A stretch of 64,000 nt of DNA, taken from contig JBANDB010000006.1 in the NCBI GenBank assembly GCA_037576215.1, positions 3,906,001 through 3,970,000 on the forward strand, in the 5' to 3' direction. Position numbers and translations under genes: made by a program. Within the stretch, counting starts at the first letter, position 1; the number at the start of each line of letters is the position of its first letter. This DNA is from Armillaria gallica (taxonomy: Eukaryota; Basidiomycota; Agaricomycetes; Agaricales; Physalacriaceae). Positions 13,371-24,009 of this stretch are shown here, one piece after another. The notes beneath the pieces were generated by a model. That model had not been told where the DNA came from and searched no databases. It saw only the letters and a program-made list of their open reading frames with translations.

Positions 13371-13489
13371 GTTAGCAACGTTATCATCCATTATTTAATT
13401 ATCATTGATCCAAGACCCTGGATCAAGTTCACGGCACCGACCCAGAAAAGAAAAAAGCAAATCATTATATCGAAGATATCTCTAAAGGT

Positions 13490-15885
13490 TTAAACCGTAA
13501 CATCCACCTTCTGCTCCAAGCTCCCATTCTCCTCCCTCTTCAACTTCTCCGCCTCCAACCTCAGCCTTTCCCTATACGCATCCCCACGATGATCATGATA
13601 CACATACACAAACCTCTTCGACAGCTCCCCATTCTCCAGCTGGACCACCTCCTCGCACACTTTGTACCCCAACAACCACGGAGCGATATGCATCCACGAA
13701 ACCCAATAAGTGAAGCAAAGAACCAAGATACCGATACCAGTAACCTAAAAAAACAATGAATAAGTATAGGAATCTCTACGAATAAAGCCGACAACGCACC
13801 CAAGGTACCCAATAAGGGAACGAAAACGGCTCCGCACCCTTCGCAGGCGGTAACCACGGCACCACAAGCACGAATATATTCGCCGCAATCGAGAACCACA
13901 GCGCGATGTGCCACGTGCGGAACTCGGGCCTGGGTATGCCAGCCTTGGCCCTTCTCCGCCGGATCCAGTAGATCCCCGTGACCATCGCCAGGTCGAAGAG
14001 TCGGGCAGGGTACGTCTGGATGGATACGATGAGATTGAAGGCATCGCCGACGGCTGTTCAAGGGTTCGGGTTAGAAGGGGAAGGGGGGCGAGGGAGGAAT
14101 TGCACATACGGGGTCCGATGATCACGATTGTCGTGAGAATGAATTTAAGTAGCATTGGAGCGGCGGGGGTGCCAAAGGGTTTGGTACTCGCGAAGAAACG
14201 GCTGAACGGGAACACGCCTGATAAAGAAGAAGGACCGTTCCTTCAACGCTGGTCGAACATAAAGAACTCAGAAGGTAGACGCACCTTGTCTCGCCACCTC
14301 CCTGAACACCCTTCCCTGCCCAATGGCCACCGCAACCAAGTTTCCAAACGCCGATAGAGCCACAAAGACGGGCAAAACCCTCGTCCCAGCATAATCACCA
14401 AACACCGCGGAGAAGAATTTGGCAGCGAGCAGTTGGCCGGATTTCTTTGCTTCTGAGACGGGAACAGCGGCGACGTAGGCGACTGGGGCAATGAGATGGG
14501 GATAGACGATAGGGAGAACAGGTGCTTACTGTTTGCGAAGAAGTAGAGAAAGAAGACTAGGCCAAGGGAGAATGGGCCTGCTGTCTTGAGTGTGTGTACG
14601 GGACGGGACATTTCGTTGGCGACGTTGTTTGCTATTGAAAGTTATGAACGAACATTGAATCGGATAGGAGGGCTGAGCTGTACCATTATTCCAACCGGCA
14701 TACGAAAAGATGACATTAATCATAGCACTTGCCATCGCGTTCCCGTTATTACTAGGATAGGAAAACGATCAGTTACCCATCCCGAAAACACAAATGACAG
14801 GCACACACTTGGTCCCGCTGAATCCATTCTTAAAATGGCTCTTGGGGTCCTCGACACGGGTACCCCCACCGAGGACGACCCAACCTGCGACGACGATGAA
14901 GCAGAGGATGACCACTTTGAACAAGCTGAGAATGTTGGAGATCCACATTGCTGTGCGGTTGTGGGCGATGACGACTGCTCAAAGATCAGAAGGGCATTTT
15001 GGTTTGGTAAGATGCATTTTGCGCACTGATGCAAGCAATGCCATAGGCGGCTATTGCTATTCCTCGCATAGTCCATTCATTGTATGTCTCTTGCCCATTC
15101 GCGTAGAGTATATATTCCGCGCAGACTATGGGAAAGTGTCAGCACGAAAGTTTGACGTAGTCATCGAATATGTACCTATAGCATTGGAGCTACAAGACAA
15201 GGTTAACTAAAAGCCATTGAAGTAAACCATCGATCACGTACCTTGCAAAACTAAGAATAACGGTGATAAACGCGAAGGTTACCGGCAATCTATCCCATAC
15301 AACACACGCATCAGAAGCCGCAAGAAGTCGCAGCCGATTGAACGCACAGAAACTTGGGCCGGGCATATGCCTGCTCCAGATAAGCCACTTCGGCTCCAGC
15401 CCTATTCGGGAACATGGCGAGGTATTCGGTGTAGTATGATAAACCCGCTAAAAATCCCCACTTGAGCTAGCGTCCCAGCCGTAGTATGGAGGTTGCACAC
15501 CAGCACTTAGGAAGAACCCAATGACCCAAACTAAAGGCCATGAGCATTAGTTCTTGCCCCATACACAAAATCCTGACTGGAACTCACAAATCATAGCCAA
15601 CCCAAAACTACCTGTCTGCCTTAGTATAGTTCCAGGCGTCGCTACCCCCCACCCAACCGTTAACCTCTACATGTAACAAAAACGAGAGTAGCACTCACAA
15701 AAGATCCCCGTCCCAATCATTTGGGAGAAATTCAAAAACACCGCCGTCCACCAACCGACATCCTTCCCCATCGGACTGGAGTCCTCGATGGGGGCGCCCC
15801 CAAGGTTCCTGTGCTCCTCATCCAAGGAGAGGTTATCAGCGAGGACGACATTCGAGTCTGCGCTTTTCTCGTCAAGTTTCGACAT
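13490..15885 (-). CDS. Amino-acid permease, APC superfamily (high-affinity methionine permease type)
   Basis: A multi-exon minus-strand gene. The start at 15885 gives MSKLDEKSADSNVV, a hydrophilic cytosolic N-terminus of about 45 residues, then TM1 with WTAVFLNFSQMIGTGIF. The next exon continues with VATPGTILRQTG. The GTGIF...TPGTI signature is typical of LAT/Mup1-type APC transporters, which have 12 TM segments in the plasma membrane. Further exons encode hydrophobic segments. The last exon ends with a basic and acidic tail (RERLRLEAEKLKREENGS) and the stop at 13490-13492. By family it imports amino acids, probably methionine or related ones; the substrate is inferred from likeness to fungal Mup1 and not shown by the sequence. 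An in-frame upstream Met at 15987 exists, but its extension looks like non-coding sequence. Intron borders in the middle were not all resolved. Confidence 0.8.
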
Positions 15886-16024
15886 GAGAGACCACAACCC
15901 GAGTAAGTGAGTAGCTTCTCCAAACCGCTCACGGGCCGCTTTTGTGCAGTCCCACCCCCCTCGCAATCCGTTGCTTGGATAGTGCAATCGCCCAAGGAAG
16001 AAGCGTGATCAAAGAATTTGTCCA

Positions 16025-16410
16025 GGGGTGGAAAGAAGGCGCGATATGATGCCAACTTGACGGTGGGGCATATGCTGCCCCACAGCCGTAATAGAGTACA
16101 GATAAGCTAGTCGGGTCATGAGAAGTGATGTACATTCGAATCAAAGCATACAGAGAGAACGCCGCTGAGGATCTGATGTCCCAGAATAGAGAGCGCCGTG
16201 GTACGTGATCGCGGTATGAGGTCAACATCACTCAGAAATACGTCGTGAGCTGGGGCCTGGCGATCCATGTGGACGCGCGCTTACGTTGGCTACCTAGTTC
16301 CTAGCTGGAACTTGCGCTAAGCCAATAGTAGAATCGGAATTGTCTGGAAAGGACACTAGTTTTGTGTCGCCATCGATCATGGCGGAAGGCAACTTGAGCC
16401 CACGGGTGGC
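16025..16410. repeat. Dispersed repeat A, copy 1
   Basis: This resembles 21140-21400 in direct orientation. Both carry GGAAAGAAGGCGCGA, CTTGACGGTGGGGCA, GTCATGAGAAGT and a GCGGTATGAGGTCAA-like block in the same order. No coding capacity is visible. It probably belongs to a degenerate non-coding mobile family, but no termini or target duplication could be defined. Confidence 0.65.
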
Positions 16411-16919
16411 GCGATTAGAAAAGACTGCGGGGCGATTGGTGCTGAAGAGGAGGGCACGGAAAGAGATTACCCAAGGGGAGAGACCGCCTTGAACTCGCAC
16501 GGAAATGTCCGGAGAGCATATGGAAGAGAGTAAATAAGGCGGCGAAAACTTCAACTTGGTCAGAGGTCCGCCTGGAGATGTTGGTATTGATGTGTACAAA
16601 ACTTGTGGGCGCAAATTGAACCTTCATAGGGGAGAGTTTGTCGGGATGACCACATGGTCGGGTATCTAGTATGAGATCCTGCAGCCTTGGTCACTCTCAG
16701 GTTCATCGTGATCGCGGCGGAAGTGAAGACCACGCACGGAAATGAGCAGCTTGTCCTGTAACGAGTTCGTAAAGAAGAAGTTGCTCGGTTTTGTCGTGCG
16801 CCAAGTGAGCGGAGTTGCAAAATTATGACAGACCCCCGGCTTCCTCCTCTTCGAGGCGCGTACTAAGGCGTCAACGTCACTGTTGGTCACCCTACAAGTA
16901 CAACTACAGCTGATCTATT

Positions 16920-17185
16920 CGTGAGGAGCTGGATGTCCGCGTCTACATGGGCCGCTGCTAACGACGTAATCTTGACCTCATACCGCCATCTATGGACATC
17001 CCGACAAAATCTGGAGCGGAACTTTCTCGTCATGACCTTCCCAACCCTAACTTGCGGAAATGCCCTAATCTGGTGCCCGCGATGCAGGGAATGCTATCTC
17101 CTTACCACCTTGACGAAGTATTCACTTCGACGTTACTTTTTCTACTCTTCCGGGCATCTTCGGCGCGAATTCAAGGCGGCCTAAT
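16920..17185. repeat. Dispersed repeat B, inverted relative to 21450-21700
   Basis: Read forward, this block (TCTTGACCTCATACCGCCAT, GGAGCGGAACTTTCTC, GAAGTATTCACTTC, CCGGGCATCT) matches the reverse complement of 21450-21700 in the same order, at roughly 80 per cent by eye. It lies in the gap between the permease and the inverted gene pair. The rest of 16411-17319 shows nothing I can name. Confidence 0.7.
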
Positions 17186-17319
17186 CTTAACTCCTTCCCC
17201 TCCGTGACATCGTTTTTTCCTCAGTACCAATCGCTCTGCAGTTTTTTCAAATCGCGCCACCAGTGTGCTCGATGGTGTCAACACTAGAGGTCCTTTCCAG
17301 ACAATTCTGGTTCTACTAT

Positions 17320-17848
17320 TGGCTTAGCGGAGGTTCCAGCTAAGAACTTGGCGGCCAACGTAGGCATGCGTCTATATGGATCAACAACCCACGACACGTT
17401 TATGAGTGATCTTGACCTCATACTGACCGCACTAGAAGCGTATTCTGGGACCTGATCCTATCCTTCAATTAAAGTCTATATTACGGCTGCGTGGTTGTTT
17501 ATAGGAGAGAAAGTAGGTGGCAGCGACGCTGTCCCCGATTTTGTCGAGAGGATTATGACAAGGTCAAGATTTGCATCTCTTCGTCTCGAACTCCTCGTAC
17601 ACCCTCTCCCTCGGACATCGAAGGTCTTGATTCCTCTTGAATTTACCTCCCGTATCGATGACGAAGCGAGTAACCAAATAGTTCGCATGATTCTGCAAGG
17701 TTCTACTGAGTCTTATCTATAACGATGCTTGATTCCCGCAAGAACGACTTCCTCTGGCTCTCGACGGACAATCGGCAGAGCGATGTTGAAATTCATATCA
17801 CGATTCTTGGATTCATTATAGAGCGATGTTAAAGCATACAGAAGGAGC
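17320..17848. repeat. Direct repeat C, copy 1 (joins the 3' end of gene 17849-18516)
   Basis: This stretch matches 19425-19857 in direct orientation: TATTGGCTTAGCG, GACCTCATACTGA, GGCTGCGTGGTTGTTTAT, ATTCTTGGATTCAT, GCATACAGAAGGAGCCTA. In this copy it runs directly into the stop codon of the gene at 17849. It includes the 3' untranslated region of that gene. Confidence 0.7.
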
Positions 17849-18516
17849 CTAAGGCCCGGGCACCACGTTATTCCCGGGGATCACGTTCTCCCAAGCTCCC
17901 TGGCCCCAGCTACCGTAGTCGTTGTCGACGTTGGCTGAAAGGAAAAGGAAATAGCGTCAGTGATTTAACCAGATATCTCGCGTGGTCTAGCTTACACTTA
18001 AACTGCACAGAAAAAAAGACTGAGTATCGTGACGAAACCGAAACAAGAGAGAAAAACTGACCACGGCAACGATCTTGTCGTCGGTCCAGAAATCAATCAC
18101 GACTCGACCGTCGGCGACCTGGCCGGTCTCGTACGACGGGTATTGTTGGTACCAAATTTCGTTGTCTCCTTCTAAGACCGAAGCAGCGGCGTCTGCCCTG
18201 AAGAAGAGCGTACCCATAGCAGAAACATCTTTGACATCTAGTAGGGTGGGTGGGTCAACTGCAACCACACTGTATCGAGTTACGCACCACCACTAAGTGG
18301 CTTGCTTTTGAATACCTTGGTGCCTGCTATGACGGTAACGACACCGCCCGCAACACTGACGCTTGCCGCCCAGTCCTGCACCGTCGCAGTGCCGTCAGCG
18401 GATACGGCGAGGGACTTGACCGCGTCGTGGAGGCCTGCATTGTGGGCGTGAGCGACGAGAAGGAGAAGACCGTCTTCGTGAGACAGCTGGGTGGTGGAAG
18501 TAAATGTGGGAGCCAT
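17849..18516 (-). CDS. Unrecognised 165-residue protein, copy A of an inverted pair
   Basis: Four exons: 18288-18516, 18062-18237, a 7-nt microexon at 17996-18002, and 17849-17934, giving 165 codons plus stop in a consistent frame. The product starts MAPTFTSTTQLSHEDG, has no signal peptide or membrane segment, and is rich in predicted beta strand (VVTVIAGTKVF, GRVVIDFWTDDKIVAVFK). It ends NDYGSWGQGAWENVIPGN. I do not recognise the family; the size and sequence suggest a small cytosolic beta-rich protein. The near-identical gene at 20078-20744 keeps all splice sites, including the microexon, and lacks stops, which supports coding function for both. The first intron could instead use GTGGTG donors 3 or 6 nt upstream, which keep the frame. 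Confidence 0.75.
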
Positions 18517-18575
18517 TGTTGTTGTGAGAGGATGACTGGGATGTTCAACTCGATGGTTTGTAGGAGTTAACTGCG

Positions 18576-18590
18576 TACTCTTATATACTG
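18576..18590 (-). promoter_or_regulatory. TATA box of gene copy A
   Basis: On the minus strand, an ACAGTATATAAGAGTA-like element lies about 60-70 bp upstream of the ATG at 18516. The same element precedes copy B (about 20006-20020), so the promoter was duplicated with the gene. Confidence 0.6.
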
Positions 18591-18727
18591 TTTTTGCGAC
18601 ATAGGGGACTTGTTGCGAAAGGTGTCGGTGCGATGGTCACGGTGTGTTGACAATGATGACGATGTTATGAATGAAACCGGCGATTTGTACTGACGGTACC
18701 GGTAGAACAACACTGGTTAGAATTCTC

Positions 18728-19424
18728 AGTAATGACCTAAGGCCATCGACAGCAAGCATGGAAGTCTTACCTGAGGGCACAAACACAGATCGAAAAGTAT
18801 TGATCATGAGAGCGAGATTGAGTACGAAACCACGGGATGCTTTCACTCCGGTTGTTCTGTCATGTATATTTGAAACAATAACTTTCCTGCAAATACTCAG
18901 AGAATGAGCAGAACATGAGAGAAATATTCCCATCATAGATCTCGACATGCAAAGTGCCGGACTGCTCCACTTCCTTCCAAATGTCAACTAAGACGATTCA
19001 GGACTTGTGTGTAAATCACCGTGGCTCAACATTTATACCTTACTTTTGCAGACTGCTGGAAGGATCTGAATTCATGTAAAGGACGTATATGGAAATACTC
19101 AAGGATAACTGGTAGTGTCGACAATGAAGAAAGGCCATTCAGTCAACAATCTGAATGCTGGTTAAGGGGAAAACATCAGCCTCGGTACAGTGGGATGGCA
19201 TCGGCATTTGCGTCTTCACCGCAGTTCGCGTGGAAATTTTTCCAAGGTCGTTGAATGGGGCCGTCACGCGCCGATGACTATGATGGCATGAGGATGATTG
19301 GGACAAGCTGCCGGAAAGCACATACTTGTATTGTAGAAGGTTTGCTGGATCCTGAGCGCGTGCGCTGAGCTAAGCCCATTGACAGCAGAAATCAATTGTA
19401 GTTATGCTCGTGAGTCCGGAGCGA
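18728..19424. other. Spacer of the inverted duplication
   Basis: No supported gene. It contains only short random frames. It lies between the divergently transcribed duplicate genes and may hold upstream regulatory sequence. Confidence 0.4.
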
Positions 19425-19857
19425 CTATTGGCTTAGCGCAAGTTCCAGCTAGGAATTAGGTGACCAAAGTAGGCGTGCATCAGCATGGATCAACGACCCA
19501 TGATGCGTTTATGAGTCATCTGGACCTCATACTGATCGCACTAGAATAAGTGACTAAAAGCGCACCCTGGGACCCTTCAATCAAAGTCTCTGACATTCGT
19601 GACTTGGCCAAGTATGGCTGCGTGGTTGTTTATGGGTGGTAGCGACATTGTCCACGACTCCGTTGAAGGGATAAACAAATAGCTCGCATGGTATTCTGCG
19701 AGGTTGAGCACCTCTTCTACCGAGTCTTATTCGCGATTCCCGCAGGGACGGCATCTGCTGGCTTTCAATCAATAATCGACAGAGCGATGTCGGTATTCGT
19801 ATCATGATTCTTGGATTCATAATAGGGCGACGTCAAAAGCATACAGAAGGAGCCTAA
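19425..19857. repeat. Direct repeat C, copy 2: orphan 3' tail of the duplicated gene
   Basis: This matches 17320-17851 in direct orientation and stops exactly where the minus-strand stop codon of the gene would be (GCATACAGAAGGAGCCTA). No gene body follows. It is a third, tail-only relic of the small gene family. Confidence 0.7.
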
Positions 19858-20005
19858 TCTGCTTGTACTCGAAACTCAACGAGAATTCTAACCAGTGTTG
19901 TTCTACTGGTGCCGTCAGTAAAAATCGCCGGTTCCACTCATAACACCGTCATAGTTGTCAACACCGTGACCATCGCACCGACACCAGTTCCGTATGTCGC
20001 GAAGA

Positions 20006-20020
20006 CAGTATATAAGAGTA
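20006..20020 (+). promoter_or_regulatory. TATA box of gene copy B
   Basis: A TATATAAG element lies about 60 bp upstream of the ATG at 20078 and is conserved with copy A. Confidence 0.6.
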
Positions 20021-20077
20021 AGCAATTGACCCCTACAAACCATCGTTGAATATCCCAGTCTTCCTCTCACAACTAGA

Positions 20078-20744
20078 ATGGCTCCCACATTTACTTCCAC
20101 CACCAAGCTGTCTCACGAAGATGGTCTTCTCCTGCTCGTAGCTCACGCCCACAATGCAGGCCTCCACGACGCGGTCAAGTCCCTCGCCGTATCCGCTGAC
20201 GGCACTGCGAAGGTGCAGGACTGGGCGGCAAGCGTCAGAGTTGCGGACGGTGTCGTTACCGTCATAGCAGGCACTAAGGTATTCAAAAGCAAGCCACTTA
20301 GTGGTGGTGCGTAGCTTGATGCAATGTCACTGTGGTTGCAGTTGACCCACACACCCTACTAGATGTCAAAGATATTTTTGCTGTGGGTACGCTCTTTTTC
20401 AGGGCAGAGGCCACTTCGGTCCTAGACGGAGACAACGAAATTTGGTACCAACAATACCCGTCGTACGAGACCGGCCAGGTCGCCGACGGTCGAGTCGTGA
20501 TTGATTTCTGGACCGACGACAAGATCGTTGCCGTGGTCAGTTTTTCTCTCCTATTGCCTTAGTTTCCTCACGATACTCAGTCTTTTCTTCTGTGCAGTTT
20601 AAGTGTAAGCTAGACCACGCGAGATATCTGGTTGGATTACTGACACCATTTCCTTTTCCTTTAGCCAACGTCGACAACGACTACGGCAGCTGGGGCCAGG
20701 GAACTTGGAAGAACATGGTGCCTGGCGGGCCCACCAAGCCTTAG
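20078..20744 (+). CDS. Unrecognised 162-residue protein, copy B of an inverted pair
   Basis: Exons 20078-20306, 20363-20535, 20598-20604 (7 nt) and 20665-20744 give 162 codons plus stop. The junctions keep phase: ...LSG|DVKD..., ...KIVAV|FK..., and then the microexon TTTAAGT. The protein starts MAPTFTSTTKLSHEDG and ends WKNMVPGGPTKP, so it differs from copy A mainly at the C-terminus and by one residue deleted in the RAEATSVLDGD region. No signal peptide, membrane segment or known motif is visible. It is transcribed divergently from copy A across the 1.15-kb spacer. Function unknown. Confidence 0.75.
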
Positions 20745-20871
20745 GTTCCTTCTGTATGCTTTTAACATCGCTCTATAATGAATCCAAGAATCCTGATATG
20801 AATTTCAATATCGCTCTCCCGATTGTTCATTGAGAGTCAGAGGAAGCCGTTCTTGCGGGAATCACGCTATG

Positions 20872-21139
20872 CAGCGTCCAAGCGACTATGCCATAGTCGT
20901 AGAATGCAGCAAGACGTGCCAATCGCGTGTACAACTAGCGGAGCCTGACGTCGCAGAAGCAATAACGTGTGCACTAGACTAGCCCAGACAGAAGACCACT
21001 CCCCAGCAAAGGATAGATATTGTCGGGTTACATGCTATGACGGTAAAAGGTCAAGATCACGTTGTCCATCCACGAAAATACGATCACCAGGTAAAATGCT
21101 ATGTGTAACAACAGAGTAGTGAGAAACACATTTTCAGTC
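20872..21139. other. Short intergenic stretch
   Basis: No gene. A further weak GGTCAAGATCACGT block related to the dispersed repeats occurs near 21050. Confidence 0.35.
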
Positions 21140-21700
21140 TCACCAAGAGGGGAAAGAAGGCGCGAGTGATGTGCGAACTTGACGGTGGGGCACATGTCAT
21201 AATAGAGTGGACAGCTAGCCTGGTCATGAGAAGTTTTGTATATTCGAATCAAAAAGAACACAGCTGAGAATCAGATACCAGCACCGATCGCGGCATGAGG
21301 TCAAGAAACGCGTCGTGAGCTTATCCACGCCTACCTAGATAAACCAGGAAAGGACCACCAGTGTTGTCGCCATCCAGGCCCGATCAGAAAAAATTGGTAC
21401 TGGGAAAAAGAAGAATCAAGTGCGCGAAGGAAGGGGTGGAGTTAATTTAAACTAGGCCGTGCCGGAGATGCCCGGGAGAGTAGAAAAGACACGTTGAGGT
21501 GAATACTTCATCCAGGCGCATGGTAAGGGGAAAGCATTAGGGCATTCCCGCAAGTTCGCACGAACAGGGTCAGGAAGGCAATGAGGAGAAAGTTCCGCTC
21601 CAAATTTTGTCCGATGGCGGTATGAGGTCAAGATCACCGTTGGCGGTCCATGTAGACGCGGGTATCTCTCGCCGTCATCACCTGATCCGGAGTGTCGTGG
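21140..21700. repeat. Dispersed repeats A (direct copy) and B (inverted copy)
   Basis: 21140-21400 is the direct counterpart of 16025-16410. 21450-21700 is the inverted counterpart of 16920-17185. The two repeat families lie next to each other here, as they do at 16-17.2 kb, so the whole composite flanks the inverted gene pair on both sides. From 21701 to 22082 I see only non-coding sequence. Confidence 0.65.
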
Positions 21701-22082
21701 AGCAAGCTCGAGCTCGTAAGGCGAAATTACGATCACTAGGCAAAGAGATACACGTGTCGTCCGCCGTTGTGAAACAGCAACGCAGTGATTTGATGTCGAA
21801 AAGTAGGACAAATTTTTTCTGAGAACCAGTTGAATTCTTGTCAAATTTCAGCGGAAGGTGTATGTGACGTTAAATGTCTTAGACTGCACCATTGACGTCA
21901 CACGCGTCATCCTAAGTAACAGTACTAGCTTTTCGTTTCCATTCGTCAGGGACAGCATATATCAAGGGAAAAGGTACGAGAGTACGTTACGGAGGAGCAC
22001 GGACGAATGAAAAAAGGAAGAGAAAAGAAGATATGAAAAAAATGTTCTATGGTCAATCGACAGTAATTTAACATAACCCAGT

Positions 22083-22803
22083 TTACTCGTTCGCTTCAGC
22101 AGTACGCTCGCGAAGAGTATCTGCCTTTGCGACAACGCCGCTCGAGCTGATGTTGTTCAGGACTGGCTTGAGGATATTGACGTAGGTAACTTGGGCACCC
22201 TGTGATGGACACGTAAGCACAGCAACGCAACAGGCCCGGCCCAAAAATTACAGTCACACGACACCGCGTAATGTCGTGTACTGAAAAACAGCAGGAAAAA
22301 AAGCAAAAGACACGCACTCGGAAGTAAGGAAGCTGTAACCACACAATGAAGAGAGTCTTGAAGGCGAAATACCATGGGACGTAGTAGAGCACGAGCCGGA
22401 GGGCGAAGCTCTCTAAAAAGTTGAAAAAGCCAAACACAACCCAGTACGTCAGCCATTGGACGTCATCGTGGGGGGACGGCGACTCGACAGCCTTGAAGGA
22501 GAGATATGCGGGAAGAGCCCAGCCGACGAGGTTGGAGACAGGAGCAGCGAGGGAGTTGAAGATGTGCAGGAAGGTGATGACAAAGGTGCTGCCTAGGACG
22601 AGGTAGCCCTTCGGCACCTGCGTGCGTTGCTCCAAGTTGATGAGCACCGGATATTTGGTGAGCTACGGCATGATAAGCACCACTGCGCCATGACGAAGAA
22701 TTCTGAAACTCACCTCCTTGTCGAGCTGGCTGTAGTAGTACTCTGCCTTGGATTTCGCCTGTTTGAAGACAGGGTGCTCCTGCAATTTTTCGGTGGCTGA
22801 CAT
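22083..22803 (-). CDS. YOP1: YOP1/REEP-like ER membrane-shaping protein (TB2/DP1/HVA22 family)
   Basis: Three exons: 22714-22803, 22318-22662 and 22083-22199, in phase 0 throughout, giving 183 residues, close to the usual length of fungal Yop1 (about 180). The N-terminus MSATEKLQEHPVF is followed by LTKYPVLINLEQRTQVPKGY. The paired hydrophobic hairpins of the TB2/DP1 domain come next (VLGSTFVITFLHIF..., LVGWALPAYLSFKAVESP, the QWLTYWVVFGFFNFLE signature). An amphipathic segment FKTLFIVWLQLPYFRGAQ follows, then a charged tail. The family inserts hairpins into the ER membrane, generates tubule curvature and binds reticulons. It is transcribed divergently from OST5 across 221 bp. Confidence 0.93.
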
Positions 22804-23024
22804 CTGCGTGGAGAAGAGCGTACGTCAGCATGGCAAGATAACCCGACCGACGTCATAAACAACGGCGGCGAGGAAAGAACACGACGTACAGCGGTGACGT
22901 GGAGATGAAGAGCGGGATGAGCAAAGTGGAGTGGTGGTGGTTGTTTTCAGAGGAGCAAGCAAGCGCAGGCGGGAGACTGTCTGATATTGGTTGCTTACAC
23001 GTGTTTGGCTGACCCACCTTTATC
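22804..23024. promoter_or_regulatory. Bidirectional promoter between YOP1 and OST5
   Basis: The two ATGs are 221 bp apart and the genes diverge, so both promoters and 5' leaders must lie here. No TATA box is obvious. Confidence 0.6.
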
Positions 23025-23369
23025 ATGGACGAATACAACGCCGTCAAGGTTTGTGCTGCTTATGTGCTCATCTGACCCGTCTAACCAGCAGTCCAGAATC
23101 TGTATAGCACGCTTCCAGCGTTCCAGCCAATTATCGCAGTCGGCCTGCTGCCATACATCGCGCTAGTGCTACTTTCGGCCACGTTTACACTGGCGTTCTA
23201 CTTTTCAACGTATGCAAATCTCGGTGTATTGGTCTATCTTTTTCTGATGGATAATAGGCTACCCAAGGACACGATACCTCTACGGGAAGTTGCGGTTGCG
23301 TCTACGGCGAGCATCCTGGGCGGGTTCGGGGTGGTGGCGCTGTTCTGCACAGCCGGGGTGTACGTCTAG
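23025..23369 (+). CDS. OST5: Oligosaccharyltransferase subunit OST5/TMEM258
   Basis: Exons 23025-23048, 23097-23209 and 23258-23369 give 82 residues, the usual size of this subunit. It starts MDEYNAVKNLYSTLPAFQP, has two membrane segments (LLPYIALVLLSATFTLAFYF and STASILGGFGVVALFCT) and ends GVYV, matching the conserved (G)(V/I)YV end of yeast Ost5 and human TMEM258. It is a small two-TM subunit of the ER oligosaccharyltransferase that helps hold Stt3 and Ost1 together during N-glycosylation. The first exon is only 24 nt. Its TAG overlaps the TAG of the convergent RPA12-like gene. Confidence 0.88.
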
Positions 23370-24009
23370 TTGTTCACGCGCCAGCCGTGTTTGCACGAAG
23401 CGCACTAGTAATACCAGTCATGGGTGCGGTTAGTTCGAAGTTGGGAGGGTTTACTCACAGTGTAAAAGACGGTGGACCCCTCATCTGCGCTGCGCAGCTG
23501 TTCATTTTGTTGAGTTCTCGGGTTATATTATTTATGTCATTCCACTGGCGGCGTACCTGTAGTTCCTTTGAGTAAGCCTCCATGTGGCCGCAGTTGGGGC
23601 ATTTTTCGGATACCTGGAAAGGCGTCGGTTAGGAATACAAGGTAGGCAGGACGAGCGACATACGGCGGTGCCTTGATCGGCGCCCTCATGATGCTTGGTC
23701 TGCGTCTTTCTCTTCTGGCGCAAGGCCGACGGGAACGCGTCCGGATGGGAATGTGTCGTGATCTGGATATTCTCATACGCTGAACAACAGGTCAAATCTC
23801 GGTTGAGGGGCTCGGACTAGTCCGCTCACAGCTCGCAGGCTCTTCGTGACCACACTGATCGCAGCTCACATGTGTTTCGCTATCCTTGGGCAGATCCAGC
23901 AGGGTCCCGCAGTTCGGACAGAACAACAAAGAACCTTGCACATATTTGATTGACAAATCGGCGGAAGGAGGAACAAGGACTGACCGATTTTATGCGCCCT
24001 GGTCGCCAT
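23366..24009 (-). CDS. RPA12: RNA polymerase I subunit RPA12-like (TFIIS-type zinc ribbons)
   Basis: Six exons: 23985-24009, 23830-23934, 23664-23779, 23557-23613, 23459-23497 and 23366-23404, giving 126 residues, the usual Rpa12 length. The N-terminal zinc ribbon has CPNCG...CDQCG. The C-terminal TFIIS-like ribbon has CPNCGHMEA, the acidic hairpin QLRSADEGSTVFYT, which bears the DE pair used in RNA cleavage, and CASCKHGWRVNN. The N-terminal Met starts MATRAHKIGSLLF. The protein acts in the nucleolus in Pol I transcript cleavage and termination. A related Rpb9 or Rpc11 assignment is less likely, given the length and the QxRSADE hairpin with a long basic linker (RQKRKTQTKHH). It converges on OST5 with a 4-bp overlap. 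Confidence 0.9.

Larger units (their letters stand above)
17727..18727. repeat. Left arm of a 1-kb inverted duplication
   Basis: The arm is inverted relative to 19881-20871. It carries a whole gene with promoter and 3' flank. Homology begins at a GAGAATTCTAACCAG block and ends near GGGAATCA on the far side. The spacer is 18728-19880 (about 1.15 kb). Arms are highly similar but not identical. Confidence 0.85.
19881..20871. repeat. Right arm of the 1-kb inverted duplication
   Basis: Inverted counterpart of 17727-18727. It carries gene copy B with its promoter and 3' flank. Confidence 0.85.

Noticed and set aside
20078..20341. A 35-nt first intron ending at TTGCAG (20341) in the small unknown gene
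   Set aside because: It would also keep phase, but gives introns of only 29-35 nt in the two copies. The TACTAG acceptor at 20362 gives 50-56 nt introns, normal for this genome.
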